Source: Methylophilaceae bacterium
GTDB lineage: Bacteria > Pseudomonadota > Gammaproteobacteria > Burkholderiales > Methylophilaceae
Assembly: GCA_025362115.1 (NCBI GenBank)
Contig: JANYIK010000135.1
Location: 1-7,733, forward strand
DNA: 7,733 bases
Reading direction: 5' to 3'
Positions 6,160 through 7,733 of this stretch are shown piece by piece (position 1 is the first letter of the stretch; each line of letters begins with the position of its first letter). The position numbers and the translations under genes are program-made. The notes beneath the pieces were generated by a model. The model did not search any database, was not told where the DNA came from, and saw only the letters and a program-made list of their open reading frames with translations.

Positions 6160-6231
6160 AACGTCTTTTTCCCGCGCTGGCATGGTTTTTTAAGGCGGCT
6201 ATGTGTGGTTCAAGTTAAGGCTTTTGTCGAA

Positions 6232-7434
6232 ATGACCCAAATTCATGAAACATTAGAAATCATCAAACGCGGCTGCGATGAGCTGCTGGTTGAACACGAG
6301 TTAGTGGAAAAGCTCAAAGCTGGTCGGCCACTGCGCGTCAAGGCTGGTTTTGACCCAACTGCGCCAGATTTGCACTTAGGGCATACTGTTCTGCTGAACA
6401 AATTGCACCAGTTGCAAGAGCTAGGCCATGACATCTTTTTCTTGATTGGTGACTTCACTGGCATGATAGGCGACCCTACAGGTAAGAGTGCCACACGCCC
6501 GCCTTTGACTGTGGAGCAAGTTAAGGAAAACGCCAAATCATATACCGAGCAAGTATTCAAGATTTTAGACGCGGAGCGCACGCAAGTAGTCTTCAATTCC
6601 ACTTGGATGGATAAACTTAATGCGGCGGATATGATCAGGTTGGCAGCTACGCATACCGTGGCGCGCATGTTGGAGCGTGACGATTTCAATAAGCGCTACA
6701 AAGGCAATCAGCCCATTGCCATCCACGAGTTTTTGTATCCGTTGTTACAAGGTTACGACTCGGTTGAACTGAAGGCCGACTTGGAACTGGGTGGTACCGA
6801 TCAGAAGTTCAATCTTTTGATGGGGCGCGAGTTGCAAAAGCACATGGGGCAGGCACCGCAATGCATTCTCACTATGCCGTTGCTGGAAGGGTTGGATGGC
6901 ATTAATAAAATGTCAAAATCATTGGGAAATTACGTGGGTATCAATGAATCAGCCCAGGAAATTTTCGGCAAGCTGATGTCGGTGGATGATGCTTTGATGT
7001 GGCGTTATATCGAACTGCTCTCGTTTGCGTCACTTACTGATGTTGCCCAGTGGAAGCGGGAGGTTGGCGCTGGACGTAATCCGCGTGACATTAAAGTGCA
7101 GTTTGCTCAAGAGATTGTCACGCGCTTTCACTCCAGAAACTCCGCAGAACAAGCTTTAGCGGATTTTGAAGCACGTTTTCAAAAGGGTGCTATGCCGGAT
7201 GATATGCCAGAAATCAGCATTCAAGCACAAGGTGGCGAAGTCGGAATTGCTCAAGCATTAAAACAAGCGGGTCTAGTAGATAGCACCTCGGATGCGCTCC
7301 GCATGATAGAGCAAGGCGGCGTAAAACTAGATGGCGAAAAAATTAGCGATAAGTCCTTGAAACTCAAAACAGGAGCACTTGTGGTGGCGCAGGTGGGTAA
7401 GCGCAAATGGGCGCGCATCGCCATTCTTGGTTGA
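6232..7434 (+). CDS. tyrS: Tyrosyl-tRNA synthetase (KMSKS-type, TyrZ-like)
   Basis: Charges tRNA-Tyr with tyrosine using ATP; class I synthetase. From the ATG at 6232 the protein has 400 residues. The Rossmann signature is HLGH (48-51) after AGFDPTAPD, and the second signature is an exact KMSKS (226-230) followed by LGNYVG. This is the pattern of the TyrZ-like branch, whereas E. coli TyrS carries KFGKT. GTDQKFN (188-194) is in the tyrosine/ATP pocket region. A C-terminal S4 RNA-binding domain covers about 337-397 (GIAQALKQAG, then GGVKLDGEKI). The ATG gives the usual short N-terminus ahead of IKRG. An in-frame GTG at 6205 would add nine residues and has an AAGG at better spacing, so the start is not fully settled. 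The stop codon is embedded in the next promoter. Confidence 0.97.
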   Translation: MTQIHETLEIIKRGCDELLVEHELVEKLKAGRPLRVKAGFDPTAPDLHLGHTVLLNKLHQLQELGHDIFFLIGDFTGMIGDPTGKSATRPPLTVEQVKENAKSYTEQVFKILDAERTQVVFNSTWMDKLNAADMIRLAATHTVARMLERDDFNKRYKGNQPIAIHEFLYPLLQGYDSVELKADLELGGTDQKFNLLMGRELQKHMGQAPQCILTMPLLEGLDGINKMSKSLGNYVGINESAQEIFGKLMSVDDALMWRYIELLSFASLTDVAQWKREVGAGRNPRDIKVQFAQEIVTRFHSRNSAEQALADFEARFQKGAMPDDMPEISIQAQGGEVGIAQALKQAGLVDSTSDALRMIEQGGVKLDGEKISDKSLKLKTGALVVAQVGKRKWARIAILG

Positions 7435-7460
7435 CGCCACTCGCCAAAAGCTGCTATAGT
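7431..7460 (+). promoter_or_regulatory. Strong promoter for tRNA-fMet and probably the rRNA operon
   Basis: TTGACG (7431-7436) is followed after 18 bases by TATAGT (7455-7460), with an extended -10 TG at 7452-7453. Both hexamers are one mismatch from consensus. The -35 box contains the tyrS stop codon (7432-7434). A start near 7467 would give a leader of about 29 bases before the tRNA. I see no other good promoter between here and boxA. Confidence 0.75.
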
Positions 7461-7495
7461 TTCACCTCTCGGCGCTAGTTTTTTGTCGACACGGA

Positions 7496-7572
7496 CGCGG
7501 GGTGGAGCAGTCTGGCAGCTCGTCGGGCTCATAACCCGAAGGTCGAAGGTTCAAATCCTTCCCCCGCAACCA
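7496..7572 (+). tRNA. Initiator tRNA-fMet (anticodon CAU)
   Basis: The full 77-base cloverleaf includes an encoded CCA (7570-7572). It carries the two initiator hallmarks: an unpaired C1-A72 at the top of the acceptor stem (C7496, A7568), and three G-C pairs in the anticodon stem (GGG 7525-7527 with CCC 7535-7537) flanking CAT at 7530-7532. The T-arm is GAAGG, TTCAAAT, CCTTC. It is closely similar to the E. coli initiator tRNA. It supplies formyl-methionine tRNA for translation initiation. It lies 61 bases after tyrS, with a strong promoter upstream and no terminator before the boxA site downstream. Confidence 0.98.
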
Positions 7573-7592
7573 ATCAGAATTTCAGTAATACA

Positions 7593-7604
7593 CGCTCTTT
7601 AACA
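7593..7604 (+). promoter_or_regulatory. Ribosomal boxA antitermination site
   Basis: CGCTCTTTAACA matches the E. coli rrn boxA (TGCTCTTTAACA) at 11 of 12 positions. In RNA it recruits NusB-S10 and other Nus factors, which prevents rho-dependent termination in untranslated rRNA. It starts 21 bases after the tRNA 3' end. Confidence 0.88.
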
Positions 7605-7613
7605 ACATAAACA

Positions 7614-7647
7614 ACCGACAGGTGTAGGTGTTTGTTGGTAGGACACC
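7614..7647 (+). other. Two competing hairpins in the rRNA leader
   Basis: ACCGACA (7614-7620) can pair with TGTTGGT (7633-7639), with one G-U pair and a 12-base loop. Alternatively GGTGT (7621-7625) can pair with ACACC (7643-7647). The two overlap and exclude each other in a simple fold. They lie just after boxA, where rrn leaders often carry structure. No folding energy was computed. Confidence 0.35.
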
Positions 7648-7733
7648 AGATATTTCTTTGTGCTGTAACGGTACGATTAGGTATGTGGAACTCGAACAAC
7701 AAGTGCTTACATCTGAGAATAGATTGAGGAAGT

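Larger units (their letters stand above)
7573..7733 (+). other. 5' leader of a ribosomal RNA operon (16S gene not reached)
   Basis: There is no coding frame here. The stretch starts with a boxA and continues with AACAACCGACAGGTGTAGG, which resembles the conserved leader block found ahead of betaproteobacterial 16S genes. The usual 16S 5' end (AGAGTTTGATCCTGG) does not appear before the edge, so the mature 16S should begin shortly to the right. In such operons this region is removed by RNase III and other nucleases and helps fold 16S. The right-hand limit is set by the window. Confidence 0.8.

Noticed and set aside
6243..6689. 148-codon minus-strand open frame opposite the start of tyrS
   Set aside because: Antisense shadow rich in serine and cysteine with no domain. 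The plus strand is clearly tyrS.
7461..7484. Possible terminator between tyrS and tRNA-fMet, because of a six-T run at 7479-7484
   Set aside because: No stable GC-rich stem precedes the T-run. The stretch lies just downstream of a strong promoter and reads better as the tRNA 5' leader.
7550..7592. Second rRNA promoter between the tRNA and boxA (TAATAC at 7586-7591)
   Set aside because: There is no -35 at the right distance, since that position falls in the tRNA acceptor stem, and a start there would fall in or after boxA.
1..7733. Mobile elements, CRISPR arrays, toxin-antitoxin pairs, prophage genes or a new biosynthetic cluster
   Set aside because: No repeats, transposase motifs, integrase or attachment sites were seen, and nearly every base is accounted for by conserved backbone genes.

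Overview
The window looks like ordinary chromosomal backbone from a betaproteobacterium. The run rplM-rpsI-argC-(membrane coiled-coil protein)-bactofilin-erpA, with anmK and tyrS beyond it and a ribosomal RNA operon starting at the right edge, is an order I associate with betaproteobacteria. The moderate base composition and protein character would fit the Nitrosomonadales/Gallionellaceae area. That placement is an impression from gene order and protein motifs, not a computed phylogeny.

Layout. (1) 1-62: the first 20 codons of a minus-strand membrane protein, cut by the window edge and divergent from rplM. (2) 91-990: a strong sigma70-type promoter, then rplM and rpsI overlapping by ATGA, closed by a rho-independent terminator at 1005-1038. 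(3) 1050-3248: argC (arginine synthesis, TTG start), a membrane-anchored coiled-coil protein that overlaps it by ATGA, and a bactofilin, apparently one transcription unit. (4) 3245-3704: erpA with its own good promoter, then a bidirectional terminator. (5) 3741-6126, minus strand: anmK followed 13 bases later by a hexameric-type citrate synthase, convergent on erpA. (6) 6127-7434: a 105-base divergent gap, then tyrS. (7) 7431-7733: a strong promoter whose -35 box contains the tyrS stop codon, the initiator tRNA-fMet gene, and a leader with a near-perfect ribosomal boxA antitermination site. The 16S rRNA itself is not reached.

How the parts fit. Translation dominates: two ribosomal proteins, tyrosyl-tRNA synthetase, initiator tRNA and an rRNA leader. 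The middle holds cell-envelope and cytoskeleton genes (bactofilin, its membrane neighbour, and AnmK for recycling cell-wall sugar) and general metabolism (ArgC, ErpA for Fe-S cluster delivery, citrate synthase).

I do not see a new defence system, mobile element, CRISPR array or cryptic cluster. The points most worth a second look are the citrate synthase, which has isoleucine where the family has an oxaloacetate-binding arginine, and the initiator tRNA that appears to sit inside the 5' leader of an rRNA operon. The uncharacterised membrane protein beside bactofilin comes next.
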